Notes: generated by a model from the sequence alone, not told the origin. A stretch of DNA of 64,000 bases from Alphaproteobacteria bacterium (GCA_025362975.1 JANYES010000005.1:1-64000), one strand, 5' to 3'. Positions 45,703 through 54,640 are shown, counted from the stretch's first letter. A program made the numbers and translations.

Positions 45703-46935
45703 ATGCCCCTAACCGATGTGACAGTGAGGACTGCAAAGCCTAAGAGCAAGCCGTATAAGCTATCGGATGGTGGCGGCCTATTCTTGTTGGTACAACCCTC
45801 CGGCGGCAAATGGTGGCGCTATAAATACCGCTTTACAGGTAAAGAAAAACTGTTGGCATTGGGTGGTTACCCAGATGTTAGCCTTGCCGATGTGCGGGAA
45901 CGTCATTCGCAGGCACGCAAGGCATTAGCGGCAGGCAATGATCCTGGTGAGGTAAAAAAAGAGGCAAAGCGCCTCGCGGTTATCAAAGCTGATAACAATT
46001 TTGAGGCAATTGCCCGCGAATGGCATGAACAACATCGCCATGAATGGGTGGCTCATTATGCCGGTGACGTTCTTAACCGCCTTGAAACGCACATGTTTAC
46101 CAAGATAGGCAATAGGCCGATAGCTGATATTAACGCGATAGAAATCCTTTCCGTATTACGTATTATCGAAAAATCAGGCGCATTAGATATGGCGCAACGC
46201 ATGATGCAAACATGCGGACAGGTTTTTCGGTACGCCATCACTACCGGACGCGCTGACCGTAATCCAGTCGCAGACTTGCGTGGAGCGCTGAAAACGCCGG
46301 TACGCAAGCATCATGCTCACCTTAAGGCGGATGAGTTGCCAGAATTTCTGCAAAAATTAGCAATCTACGATGGCAATTTGCAAACCAAGTTGGCGTTAAA
46401 ATTATTAATGTTAACATTTGTACGCACCACAGAGTTACGTGGCGCGGAATGGGGAGAGATTAATTTTGATGCCGCTGAGTGGCGTATTCCCGCCTCGCGC
46501 ATGAAGATGAAAGACCCGCACATTGTTCCACTATCAACGCAAGCAATTGCAGCGCTGCGCGATTTGCAAAAAATTTCTGGTAATCGGCAGCATGTATTTC
46601 CCAACGAAAAAAGACCGATTACCTTTATTAGCGAAAATACCATGCTTTATGCCATATATCGCATGGGTTATCATTCCCGCACCACTGGGCATGGCTTTCG
46701 CGCCACCGCCAGCACTTTACTCAATGAGCAAGGGTTTGCTCCAGACGTAATCGAGCGCCAGCTTGCTCATTGTGAACGTAATAAGGTGCGCGCCGCATAT
46801 AATCATGCTCAACATCTACCGGAGCGTGGGAAAATGATGCAATGGTGGGCGGATTATTTGGATGTTCAAATAAGTAGGAAACCTGAGCAAAACGCGATGC
46901 TTCAAGGAAAGAGTTATGGCAAAAAAAGAGATTAG
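45703..46935 (+). CDS. Tyrosine-type integrase of element 3
   Basis: The protein has 410 residues from ATG 45703 (MPLTDVTVRTAKPKSKPYKL), the usual N-terminus of DUF4102 integrases. GCGGAG lies upstream; the GTG in the ORF track at 45,664 lies in the arm repeat. It has a DUF4102 domain, a core-binding domain and a catalytic domain. Catalytic residues are visible: Arg in LTFVRTTELRGAEW, HGFRATASTLL, His in LAHCERNK and Tyr in RAAYNHAQ. It recombines at the tRNA-Trp 3' end 170 bp upstream. Confidence 0.93.
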   Translation: MPLTDVTVRTAKPKSKPYKLSDGGGLFLLVQPSGGKWWRYKYRFTGKEKLLALGGYPDVSLADVRERHSQARKALAAGNDPGEVKKEAKRLAVIKADNNFEAIAREWHEQHRHEWVAHYAGDVLNRLETHMFTKIGNRPIADINAIEILSVLRIIEKSGALDMAQRMMQTCGQVFRYAITTGRADRNPVADLRGALKTPVRKHHAHLKADELPEFLQKLAIYDGNLQTKLALKLLMLTFVRTTELRGAEWGEINFDAAEWRIPASRMKMKDPHIVPLSTQAIAALRDLQKISGNRQHVFPNEKRPITFISENTMLYAIYRMGYHSRTTGHGFRATASTLLNEQGFAPDVIERQLAHCERNKVRAAYNHAQHLPERGKMMQWWADYLDVQISRKPEQNAMLQGKSYGKKRD

Positions 46936-47350
46936 TCACCCACAACCGATAAAATTTGCCGCAGATACAGTAGAATTATATAGGAAAGATAACAATGAAT
47001 TGCGACTGCGTATTGCGGAAGCACTACTAAAGCCTATACCTAAAAAAAGGCGCGGTCGTCCCCAAAAGCAATTTGATATTAAAAAAATGGTTCAGGAACA
47101 ACTTGCTCGTCAAAGCCGCGGTCGGCCAAGAAAAGAGAAACAGATTGATTTGCTTGTGGTTGAAAAGAAATTAAAAGCTGCATTTAATGTCAAGACTGCA
47201 ACCGCAATGGTCAATTGTATGGTTGATGTTTATGCTGCTCAAAAAAATATATCAAAAACCCGTGCGCATAGCAATCTTAAGGGTTTTAAAAAGACCTTTT
47301 GCAATGAGCTTTGTAAAGCCAGAAAATCCCAAAAATTAGAACAATATTAG
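46916..47350 (+). CDS. Basic protein with two AT-hook-like motifs
   Basis: The protein has 144 residues and its start overlaps the integrase end by 20 bp. Two RGRP cores (KKRRGRPQKQ near residue 46 and SRGRPRKEK near residue 66) resemble AT-hooks that insert into the minor groove of AT-rich DNA. The C-terminal half is helical. It could be an architectural factor for the element's integration or regulation. No full family match. Confidence 0.6.
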   Translation: MAKKEISHPQPIKFAADTVELYRKDNNELRLRIAEALLKPIPKKRRGRPQKQFDIKKMVQEQLARQSRGRPRKEKQIDLLVVEKKLKAAFNVKTATAMVNCMVDVYAAQKNISKTRAHSNLKGFKKTFCNELCKARKSQKLEQY

Positions 47351-47427
47351 CCTCTATTTAATTCCTGTATTTCTGGGATAATGGCCATTCTAGGATTGCT
47401 TCATCACTAATTGGATGGAGTCAAATC

Positions 47428-47658
47428 ATGGCGTATCGCTTAACCCTTCCTGAGACAGGTTATCTCAGGCTAGTTCACATAATTGGCAATCCAAAAGCCA
47501 ATCCTCCTATACCGCCATTAATTCCAGTCGGCAAATCTACGTGGTGGGCGGGTGTAGCATCCGGGCGCTATCCTAAGCCGGTTAAATCTTTAGGGCAGCG
47601 CATCACTGCCTGGCGCGTTGAGGATATAAGGGCGTTGATTGAGCAGGCGGGAATATAA
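47428..47658 (+). CDS. AlpA-family regulator/excisionase
   Basis: The protein has 76 residues. VGKSTWWAGVASGRYPKPVKSLGQRITAWRVEDIRALIEQ is the AlpA winged-helix pattern (recognition helix, GRYPKPVK wing, capping helix). It has the same position ahead of the primase as its counterpart in element 2, so it probably controls excision or the replication operon. The primase starts 2 bp after its stop. Confidence 0.85.
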   Translation: MAYRLTLPETGYLRLVHIIGNPKANPPIPPLIPVGKSTWWAGVASGRYPKPVKSLGQRITAWRVEDIRALIEQAGI

Positions 47659-47660
47659 GC

Positions 47661-48509
47661 ATGCAACTTTCTGCGTATGTATTATCAGCCCAAAAGTTAA
47701 GAAAAAATGGCTATTCTGCAATTCCCATCAGGCATGGCGAAAAACGCCCTGCTATTAAAGGATGGCAACAATATTGTAATGACATGCCACCACTTGAGCG
47801 TCATACAAAATGGTTACGCAGTTGGAATTTTGACATTGGTATCTGTCTCGGTAAGGCATCCGGTATCATCGCCGTCGATTACGATTATGACCAAAATGGC
47901 TTACATGAAAAAATACAATCAATTTTTCCTATTTCCCCTGTTGCTAAAAGAGGGGCTAAAGGCTTTACCGCTTTTTATCAATATACTGGCGAAAAATCCG
48001 TACCCTTTCATATCGATGGTCAAGTTATTGTTGAAATACTTTCGCATGGTAGAAACACAACCCTACCGCCTAGCTTGCATCCCAAAGGCATGGCCTATAG
48101 CTGGCTTACCTCACGGACATTAGAAAATGTACTCGCGGATGATCTGCCGAGTATTACAGAAAAACAAATGCGAACGGTACAGGCATTTTTTAAGTGTCAC
48201 CATGTTCCTGCGGCAATTCCAAGTCCTTCAATGGAAATTAAGGGCGATGCAATTTTTGAGGCATTGTCGTATATACCGTCTGATAATTATTACACTTGGA
48301 TTACGTGCGGTATGGCACTGCGCTCACATTTTGGAAATGCCGGTTTTCCTATATTTGATAAATGGAGTAGCAAATCCACAAAATACCAAGGTTCCATAAA
48401 AGCATTAAAAAAATGGGAATCTTTTAAAAATGGTGCTGTAACTATTGCCACCATTTTTCATTATGCCAGCCAATGCGGGTACAGGTCGCATATAGCACTC
48501 AATAAATAG
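47661..48509 (+). CDS. Primase-polymerase with PriCT-2 domain
   Basis: The protein has 282 residues. The N-terminal prim-pol domain has KNGYSAIPIRHGEKRPAIKGWQQ and the catalytic IAVDYDYD (DxD). FEALSYIPSDNYYTWITCGMALR and KWESFKNGAVTIATIFHYA form the PriCT-2 C-terminal domain. It can both prime and extend DNA during element replication. It replaces the Toprim primase used in element 2, although the neighbours are equivalent. Confidence 0.85.
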   Translation: MQLSAYVLSAQKLRKNGYSAIPIRHGEKRPAIKGWQQYCNDMPPLERHTKWLRSWNFDIGICLGKASGIIAVDYDYDQNGLHEKIQSIFPISPVAKRGAKGFTAFYQYTGEKSVPFHIDGQVIVEILSHGRNTTLPPSLHPKGMAYSWLTSRTLENVLADDLPSITEKQMRTVQAFFKCHHVPAAIPSPSMEIKGDAIFEALSYIPSDNYYTWITCGMALRSHFGNAGFPIFDKWSSKSTKYQGSIKALKKWESFKNGAVTIATIFHYASQCGYRSHIALNK

Positions 48510-48522
48510 CTGAGAGGTTATT

Positions 48523-50220
48523 ATGACCATTATTATCGATAATACCCTTGAAGCTGATAAGCAGCGGATTGAGGCTGCAATAAAGGAAACAGAGCATAAT
48601 GCTGGTGCTATCTGCGACAAAAAAGTTGTCGATTCACTTGCTAGAATATTGGATGCCGATAAAAAAACTTATTACAATTACCGGGAAAGAATAAAGAAAT
48701 TGGGGATTATCCCGATTGCAGATTTAGAAAAGTATATTCGACAAGCCAGTGAAAGCGAAAATCCAACTCCTTCTATGACGGAGCAGTTGGTAGAGTTTGT
48801 TACATCAAGCGCAGAGTTATTCCATAATGAACAAAAGGAGCCTTTCGCTACTTTTGAAAATAATGGCCATAAAGAAACATGGGGTTTGTATTCCAATGGA
48901 TTCAGCCAATGGCTTTCGCATACGCACTATAAGCGTACCAGTACTGTCCCACGTGAAAATTGCATAAAAGATGCGATTAATACACTTGCAGGCAAAGCAA
49001 AATTTGAAGGACAGAAACGCAGCGTTTATATACGATGCGGGAAACATCATGACGTATATTATATCGATCTTTGCAATAATGAATGGCAAATAATCGAAAT
49101 AAAGGCTGGCCAATGGAATGTTATAAATGATCCGCCAATCAGGTTTATCCGAAGTTCCAGCATGCTTGCTTTGCCGCAACCACAACCAGGTATTGGCAAT
49201 GTAAAAAATATATGGAAATTATTAAATATTCCGCAGGGCAAAAAACTTTTAATGTATGCATGGCTTTTAGAAAGTTATCGGTGTGATACCCCTTTTCCTA
49301 TACTGGAGATAATAGGGCAACAAGGAACGGCAAAATCTAACACGCAGCAATATTTGCGCTTATTTATTGACCCCAATAGAGTTGATTTGCGCAGCGCCCC
49401 TAAGAATCGTGAGGATTTATTTGTGGGTGCGCAAAATTCCTGGCTTCAATGCTATAATAATCTTAGTCACCTTCCTCACGATATGCAGGATGCGTTTTGT
49501 GTAATGGCAACGGGTGGTGGTTATGCAACCCGTACTCTCTATAGTAATTTTGATGAAACGGCGGTTGAAACGACACGGCCTATAGCTATGAATGGAATAA
49601 GCGCACTTGCAACGGCGCCCGATCTTTTGGAAAGGCTAATTCCTTTTGAACTTGAACCCATTTCCGACAGAATAAAAGAGAGTGAACTTAAAAAATATTA
49701 TGAGGAAAATAAAATCTCTATATTCACAGGTATTCTCGATTTATTTGCAGGAACTCTGGCAAAATTAAGTGATATTTCACTAAAAAATCTACCACGCATG
49801 GCTGATTTCGCTCATTTGGGTGCGGCACTCTATTGTTACGCAAAAAAATCAGAGCAAGATTTTTTAGATGATTATAACGATATGCTCACGGAGTCATTGT
49901 ATCGTGGCCTTGATGGATCGCCCACAGCTACTGCTATTTTAAGTTATGTGGAAAAGCACCCAGAGGGAATTAACGGTACCGTGGGATACGTTTACAGCAC
50001 AATGAAGCAACAAATAGACCGGCAACGGTTTCCTGAAACCACGCGGGGTTTTGCCGATGCTTTACGCCGTTCTATGCCAGCATTGAAAAAGGCTGGTATT
50101 ATCGTGGAATTCAGCGGCAGGAGGGCAAAAGGTTATATGCTGCGTATTACGCAAAATTTTGGCCAAGGCAATGTTCACAATATTCATGATGTACATGGTG
50201 AAGGTTATGAACATGGATAA
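48523..50220 (+). CDS. Replication ATPase (probable helicase)
   Basis: The protein has 565 residues. A Walker A loop, EIIGQQGTAKSNTQQYLR, occurs near residue 265. It is followed by ATGGGYATRTLYSNFDETAV and a segment resembling sensor and arginine-finger regions (RPIAMNGISALATAPDLLERLIPFEL) of phage and plasmid D5/DUF927-type helicases. The N-terminal 200 residues are mixed. It comes 13 bp after the primase and should unwind the element's DNA during replication. Assignment to the exact family is uncertain. Confidence 0.72.
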   Translation: MTIIIDNTLEADKQRIEAAIKETEHNAGAICDKKVVDSLARILDADKKTYYNYRERIKKLGIIPIADLEKYIRQASESENPTPSMTEQLVEFVTSSAELFHNEQKEPFATFENNGHKETWGLYSNGFSQWLSHTHYKRTSTVPRENCIKDAINTLAGKAKFEGQKRSVYIRCGKHHDVYYIDLCNNEWQIIEIKAGQWNVINDPPIRFIRSSSMLALPQPQPGIGNVKNIWKLLNIPQGKKLLMYAWLLESYRCDTPFPILEIIGQQGTAKSNTQQYLRLFIDPNRVDLRSAPKNREDLFVGAQNSWLQCYNNLSHLPHDMQDAFCVMATGGGYATRTLYSNFDETAVETTRPIAMNGISALATAPDLLERLIPFELEPISDRIKESELKKYYEENKISIFTGILDLFAGTLAKLSDISLKNLPRMADFAHLGAALYCYAKKSEQDFLDDYNDMLTESLYRGLDGSPTATAILSYVEKHPEGINGTVGYVYSTMKQQIDRQRFPETTRGFADALRRSMPALKKAGIIVEFSGRRAKGYMLRITQNFGQGNVHNIHDVHGEGYEHG

Positions 50221-50303
50221 TAAGAGAAAAATTCTGAATAGATGCCATATGGCTTTATAGTATTCCACTCCCCCGGTAACATTGATAATACAGGAGATAA
50301 ACA

Positions 50304-50759
50304 ATGCCATTTATAGAGGGACAATCAGGAAATCCCGCAGGTCGCCCGCGTGGCGCCAGAAATAAGGCCACATTAGCAGCGCAGGCATTGTTGGATGAGG
50401 AAGCTGAAACCATCACCCGCAAAGTTATTGAGCTTGCAAAAGCTGGTGACATTACTGCCATTAAGCTCGTTATGGAGCGGATCATCCCGCCGCGCAAAGA
50501 AATTCCTATAAGTTTTGAACTACCTTCGGTAAACCGCGCCACGGATTTAGCGGCGGCATTGGGCTGCATATTACAGGCAGCATCGTTAGGGCATATTACA
50601 CTATCGGAAGCACAACAACTGGCATCGATTGTAGAAAATTACCGAAAAACAATTGAATTTACTGATATTGCAGAGCGTATAGAAGCCTTGGAAACGAGGG
50701 CAACCCGTCCACCGCAGCAGAGGGGCATAGTACATGAGCCGTTACCAGCGCAGGCTTAA
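50304..50759 (+). CDS. DUF5681-domain protein
   Basis: The protein has 151 residues, starting EGQSGNPAGRPRGARNKATLAAQALLDEEAETITRKVIEL, the DUF5681 signature. It is close in sequence to the element-2 protein at 34,452. Its function is not known. GGAGATAAACA is the ribosome site. The next small gene starts inside its end (ATG 50734), so the two are coupled. Confidence 0.8.
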   Translation: MPFIEGQSGNPAGRPRGARNKATLAAQALLDEEAETITRKVIELAKAGDITAIKLVMERIIPPRKEIPISFELPSVNRATDLAAALGCILQAASLGHITLSEAQQLASIVENYRKTIEFTDIAERIEALETRATRPPQQRGIVHEPLPAQA

Positions 50760-50991
50760 ATCACTTGATAAGCAATTACCGAAGCCGCCGGATTATCTTG
50801 ATACGCTTAGCGAGGAGCAGCTTGAAAGGATACACCAATTCCTAGAATTTGCGGATGCAAATTGTATCGATGATAATGCATCAAAGGCGTTTGAGTATTT
50901 GGATAATTTGTCTGAACCTGACAGAAAGGAAATTATCAATGCTGGCCTTAATATGGGATTTTTACATTTTACAGAGCCTGCTAAAGAGTGA
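50734..50991 (+). CDS. Small hypothetical protein coupled to DUF5681
   Basis: The protein has 85 residues, is acidic and helical (LSEEQLERIHQFLEFADANC, AFEYLDNLSEPDRKEIINAGL), and overlaps the DUF5681 gene by 26 bp. No family recognised. It is the last plus-strand gene in the replication half of element 3. Confidence 0.6.
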   Translation: MSRYQRRLKSLDKQLPKPPDYLDTLSEEQLERIHQFLEFADANCIDDNASKAFEYLDNLSEPDRKEIINAGLNMGFLHFTEPAKE

Positions 50992-51085
50992 GAAGCATTA
51001 TGTAAATGATCTTACGTTGCCCTAAAGGGTAGTCGCGGCGTTGCCATCTGCTTAAAAACAGCGAGTGTTTTTGTTGTTACATGTA

Positions 51086-51364
51086 TTAAATTTCACCCGT
51101 AGCGATAGCGACGCACAAAAATACGCCGGGTAATAATCCTAATACATAACCAAAATCATACCATCCACCGCTATTAGGAAAGGCATATATGCGAATATCC
51201 ATAAATATGCTGCCGATGAATGTAGGGACAACAAAAAAGCCATGAAGAATTCCTGCAAAGAATCCCGGCGGATCATATGCGTCTGGGATAGGTTGCGTTG
51301 CACATGCTGCTACCAATAGACATAAGCCAATTGTAATCAGCAGGCGACAAATTTTAGGATTCAT
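51086..51364 (-). CDS. Small lipoprotein with membrane segment
   Basis: The protein has 92 residues. The signal ends in a lipobox, LLVAACA, giving a lipidated Cys near residue 21. FVVPTFIGSIFMDIRIYAFPNSGGWYDFGYVLGLLPGVFL forms one or two further hydrophobic segments. It looks like the small lipoproteins of alphaproteobacterial islands and prophages whose function is not known. It follows the 250-residue gene by 8 bp on the same strand. Confidence 0.7.
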   Translation of the reverse strand: MNPKICRLLITIGLCLLVAACATQPIPDAYDPPGFFAGILHGFFVVPTFIGSIFMDIRIYAFPNSGGWYDFGYVLGLLPGVFLCVAIATGEI

Positions 51365-51372
51365 CTCTGTGC

Positions 51373-52122
51373 TTAATTACAAGTGAGAGGTAATGTTGAT
51401 TCTTCAAAATAAGGCAAAAGCGTCTTCTCAAAAAACTCAAATCCCAATTTAAGCCGTAAATCTGTCAGGATTTCCGCAACCGGATCGGCTGGTTGTTTGT
51501 CATCGCCTGTAGCGCGATGGAAGGTTCCATCGGCTTCGATTCGATACTGCCTGCTCATGAGATAGTGAGTGACGGTAGAACTTTTATCGGTCATCACGAA
51601 TTTTACTGGATTAAAACCTATGTGGATATGTGCGCCATCGCATCCTGTAAGCTTTACATGGTCGGAAACATGCATATCAACTTGATATAGAGGTGCTTCA
51701 TAGCGCACTGAGATGGATTCTTCCTCAATGGTATAGGTTGACCGACTACTGTATAGCCGCTCCGTTATTTCAACGGTTTTTTGATCCAGCATCCGGTTAA
51801 GCTCTGGGACCTGTCTTAGAACGGCGCAGAAATCTACCACCTCCTGCACGGCTCGCATGATGATTTCATTTTTTCTTGCCGCTTGTGTTTCTGCCGCGCG
51901 GTACACTGCCAGCTCTTTTTCTTCCTCGGATGAAATGCGGGTATGTATCGAGCGGGCAAGCTGAAGATAGCGCGGAATTGTTGCAGGCTGACCATTATAC
52001 ATTGGTATAATTTTATCGTCGTTGCGTTCATGATTAGCGGTAAGAAAATCGCCAGCCGTGGGCATATTTGCACTGATTGCTTGTTTCTTAAATAGCGCAG
52101 AAATTTTATTGGGTAGTAGCAT
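51373..52122 (-). CDS. Hypothetical element-3 protein
   Basis: The protein has 249 residues from ATG 52122 (MLLPNKISALFKK), which has GGAGG five bases upstream; the ORF-track start lies 4 codons earlier, before that site. The mixed alpha/beta sequence has a central helical stretch (AAETQAARKNEIIMRAVQEVVDF). It has no signal peptide or membrane segment. No family recognised. It is probably cotranscribed with the lipoprotein gene. Confidence 0.55.
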   Translation of the reverse strand: MLLPNKISALFKKQAISANMPTAGDFLTANHERNDDKIIPMYNGQPATIPRYLQLARSIHTRISSEEEKELAVYRAAETQAARKNEIIMRAVQEVVDFCAVLRQVPELNRMLDQKTVEITERLYSSRSTYTIEEESISVRYEAPLYQVDMHVSDHVKLTGCDGAHIHIGFNPVKFVMTDKSSTVTHYLMSRQYRIEADGTFHRATGDDKQPADPVAEILTDLRLKLGFEFFEKTLLPYFEESTLPLTCN

Positions 52123-52266
52123 AAAAGCCTCCATGTTGATGATAGCGTTAATGATAGGCTGAAAAAAGTATGGTAAGCTTGAAATGGGGAAGAAATGAAA
52201 AGTATATGCAATTGTTTGGTTATCATCAAATAGCTTATTAGTGCCTCAGTTTGAAGGTTAATGGCA

Positions 52267-52407
52267 CTAGCCATGAGCAAACAATTTATAGATTGCTGCT
52301 CCAAACGCTATGATGGATGCCCACAATAAAAGCTGATCCGCCCCTTCCTCTTTGGTGCACCAACTACCAGTAAAGAATACTGCTGCAATAATAAATAGCG
52401 TCTCCAT
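52267..52407 (-). CDS. 46-residue membrane peptide (not in ORF track)
   Basis: The minus-strand ATG at 52407 opens a 46-codon frame with two hydrophobic segments (LFIIAAVFFTGSW and LLLWASIIAFGAAIYKL) separated by TKEEGADQ, ending at TAG 52267. Well-formed charge distribution suggests a two-helix membrane hairpin. The ribosome site is weak. It may be a small cargo or toxin-like peptide; no family is recognised. Confidence 0.45.
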   Translation of the reverse strand: METLFIIAAVFFTGSWCTKEEGADQLLLWASIIAFGAAIYKLFAHG

Positions 52408-52592
52408 TAATTCACAACTCTACGAGAATTTCATATATTGTACATATAGCAAGTAAAGCAATGCATTGGCATACACATAGGAAGTCTGTGGAGATGTTTT
52501 TCTTTTCTGCATTCTGGCATTCCACGGACGTGCATAATGCTCAAGCATCTGTTTATAGGTTTAATTTAAACTGACACGCTATCATATTCAAT

Positions 52593-53003
52593 CTAATTGC
52601 ATGATGTCTGCCACCCCATGCCATAACCAGATTTTGTGGTATTACAATTTATAGGAGTACGTTGTTGAGGCGGGCGGGTATATAAGGGGGTTGGAACAAA
52701 TACCGGCTGCGGCTGCAATGCTTGCTGATTATAGTAAGCGGCTTGTTGGTTGAAATAATTAGTCATACCACCGGCCATAGACATGCCTAAAGCTTGATTA
52801 TCTGCTTGATCTTGGCTAACCGCCATCGTCGCCGCTCTTAAGTTTGCGGCAGTGATAGAAGCTAGTTGCTGTGCTTGCGCATTATAATCTTTTTTAGTCA
52901 GCTCGCCATTATCAAAGTGTTCTGCTAGGGGAATAATTTGAGCAAAATATTTTTCAAAAACTTCTTTATAATGTGGTGAATATTCTGAAAGCATTTTATT
53001 CAA
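52593..53003 (-). CDS. Hypothetical cargo protein, possibly 5'-truncated
   Basis: The protein has 136 residues from TTG 53003 with AGGAAG upstream (or from ATG 52994). Helical N-terminal half (EVFEKYFAQIIPLAEHFDNGELTKKDYN), Gln/Tyr/Pro-rich C-terminal half and a Cys-containing tail (NCNTTKSGYG...TSCN). Upstream codons in the same frame look coding (TCAQTAKDKSEVKIHQC) but have no start, so an exported N-terminus may have been lost. The tail resembles that of the lipoprotein at 54,146. Confidence 0.55.
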   Translation of the reverse strand: MNKMLSEYSPHYKEVFEKYFAQIIPLAEHFDNGELTKKDYNAQAQQLASITAANLRAATMAVSQDQADNQALGMSMAGGMTNYFNQQAAYYNQQALQPQPVFVPTPLYTRPPQQRTPINCNTTKSGYGMGWQTSCN

Positions 53004-53126
53004 TTCTACTTCCTGGCATTGATGTATTTTTACCTCAGATTTATCCTTTGCCGTTTGGGCGCAGGTCTGCGGTATTATGTAGCAAACACACCTAGAATAT
53101 AGGCCTTTTTCTGTTAGCTTTCAAGC

Positions 53127-53561
53127 ATGGCAGAAACACACGTTATATCCGCACTGGTCACACGCCGTTCGGAACTGGCAGGTGAAATCGAACACACGCA
53201 ACAGCGGGTAAAGCAGTTAATCCACGACCTTGAGAACCTCGACAGCACGATAAGGCTGTTTGATGGCGATTACCGTGTGGAAGCAATAAAGCCGAAGGGG
53301 TTCCGCCCTCCCGCTGATTGGGCAAGCCGTGGCGAAATGTCACGCATCATTCTGGACATACTCAGGCAAGCAGCCGAGCCGCTCACCAGTCAGGATATAG
53401 CGCGGGAATTGATCGTAAGCCGTGGGCTGGATGTTGCGGATGTGAAGCTGTTACGCAAGATGACAAAGCGGGTCAGTGTGGCATTGCGTAACCAGCGTGA
53501 CAATGGGCTGGTGCAGTCAAGTCAAGCGGAGGGAATGTTTATGGTGTGGGAAGTAGCATAA
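53127..53561 (+). CDS. Coiled-coil plus winged-helix-like protein
   Basis: The protein has 144 residues. The N-terminal coiled coil (about 5-45: VTRRSELAGEIEHTQQRVKQLIHDLENLDSTI) is followed by a winged-helix-like segment (about 70-140: MSRIILDILRQAAEPLTSQDIARELI...KRVSVALRNQRDNGLV). It is probably a DNA-binding regulator that dimerises through the coil. It faces the opposite way to its neighbours. No named family assigned. Confidence 0.65.
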   Translation: MAETHVISALVTRRSELAGEIEHTQQRVKQLIHDLENLDSTIRLFDGDYRVEAIKPKGFRPPADWASRGEMSRIILDILRQAAEPLTSQDIARELIVSRGLDVADVKLLRKMTKRVSVALRNQRDNGLVQSSQAEGMFMVWEVA

Positions 53562-53570
53562 TAGAATATT

Positions 53571-53813
53571 TTATTTCTTAGTAGTAGCTTCAATTGCTAG
53601 CCTATCTTCTACAGCCTTTCTTGCTTGTCCTAAATAGCCAGACTGCACCCATTCTGAAACTTTATTCTCCACAATATTACGCGCTATTTCCGCTGGTGAG
53701 CTACCTACTCCGCCAGCCCTTGCGTTTACCATCGTTTGTAAAAAAGTCATTGTGTCTTCTGACACTGTGAATTTTAGCTCTATTCGTTTGGTGCTTCTGG
53801 GTTTCCCTGCCAT
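53571..53813 (-). CDS. Small ribbon-helix-helix-like protein
   Basis: The protein has 80 residues from ATG 53813 (MAGKPRSTKRIELKFTVSED); the ORF-track start at 53,882 reads through the neighbouring gene. A basic strand (RIELKFTVS) followed by two helices (MTFLQTMVNARAG, SPAEIARNIVENKVSEWVQSG) suggests a ribbon-helix-helix DNA binder. It overlaps the upstream small membrane protein gene by 34 bp. Confidence 0.5.
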   Translation of the reverse strand: MAGKPRSTKRIELKFTVSEDTMTFLQTMVNARAGGVGSSPAEIARNIVENKVSEWVQSGYLGQARKAVEDRLAIEATTKK

Positions 53814-53965
53814 ATGCGATTTTCTCCAAAATATTTTAGCTCCCATTTTTCTGCCGAACGCCAAACACCTACAACTTGCCATAGAAAGGTAGGTACTATT
53901 ATAATGGATAAAATATATTCGATAGCTCCATTCATTGGACTTCTGGCTACGCTGCTGTAAAGCAT
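53780..53965 (-). CDS. Small membrane protein
   Basis: The protein has 61 residues with one strong membrane helix (EYILSIIIVPTFLWQVVGVW) followed by RSAEKWELKYFGENRIW. The VGVWRSA segment recurs in small uncharacterised bacterial inner-membrane proteins. It overlaps the ribbon-helix-helix-like gene. Function unknown. Confidence 0.5.
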   Translation of the reverse strand: MLYSSVARSPMNGAIEYILSIIIVPTFLWQVVGVWRSAEKWELKYFGENRIWQGNPEAPNE

Positions 53966-54145
53966 ATCACATCATGCACTAAGCTCGGCAAAGTAAGAGG
54001 AATGATAAAATTAATCCAAAAAGATCGAGCAAGAGATAATTCCCCTGTCCAATGCTGGATCAAATAGTTTGAAAAACTCTTCACTATGCCAAGCACTACT
54101 TCATCCTTTTCACAATATTAATAAATGGCATATGGTATCATGACC

Positions 54146-54640
54146 TCAATAACAGGTTACAGAATTGCCATAGCCGCTGCATGTGCGCGGACGATTTGCA
54201 TTATAATTTTGCATGATCGCATTGTAGCTTGCGGCAGACGCCGCCTCTTCCTCAGCGTCAACGGCAGCCCTCTGAGAAAAGATATTGTTAACATAAACAA
54301 TAGCTTGTTTTTTCTGTAAGTCACCTTCACTAGATGAAATCTTTTTTTCATCCATTTGTTCATGTATAACTCGGTATTTGGCGTATAAAAGCTCTATCAA
54401 ATCAGGATTAGGGTAGTTAGTTTTCGTATAAATTGGCAGCACTGTTTTATCATAGCAATCAGAAACCTCAGACCATTTCTTGAATACTTTTATGCTTTTC
54501 ATTTGATCACATTGCTGTCCAGCAGTCACCGCATTTTTATCCATAATATCCGATGGACTTTCAAGGCCGCACCCATTTAACGCCAGCAATGCTAATGCTA
54601 AGCATAAATTCATGTTAAAATTCTGAAATGCATTCGTCAT
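54146..54640 (-). CDS. Putative lipoprotein of element 3
   Basis: The protein has 164 residues. The N-terminal hydrophobic stretch ends LALLALNGCGLES, a slightly atypical lipobox with the lipidated Cys near residue 24. The mature part is helical (LIELLYAKYRVIHEQMDEKK, AVDAEEEAASAASYNAIMQNY) and ends with two cysteines (RTCSGYGNSVTCY). Similar in layout to the product at 52,593. Cargo of element 3, perhaps surface exposed. Confidence 0.65.
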   Translation of the reverse strand: MTNAFQNFNMNLCLALALLALNGCGLESPSDIMDKNAVTAGQQCDQMKSIKVFKKWSEVSDCYDKTVLPIYTKTNYPNPDLIELLYAKYRVIHEQMDEKKISSSEGDLQKKQAIVYVNNIFSQRAAVDAEEEAASAASYNAIMQNYNANRPRTCSGYGNSVTCY

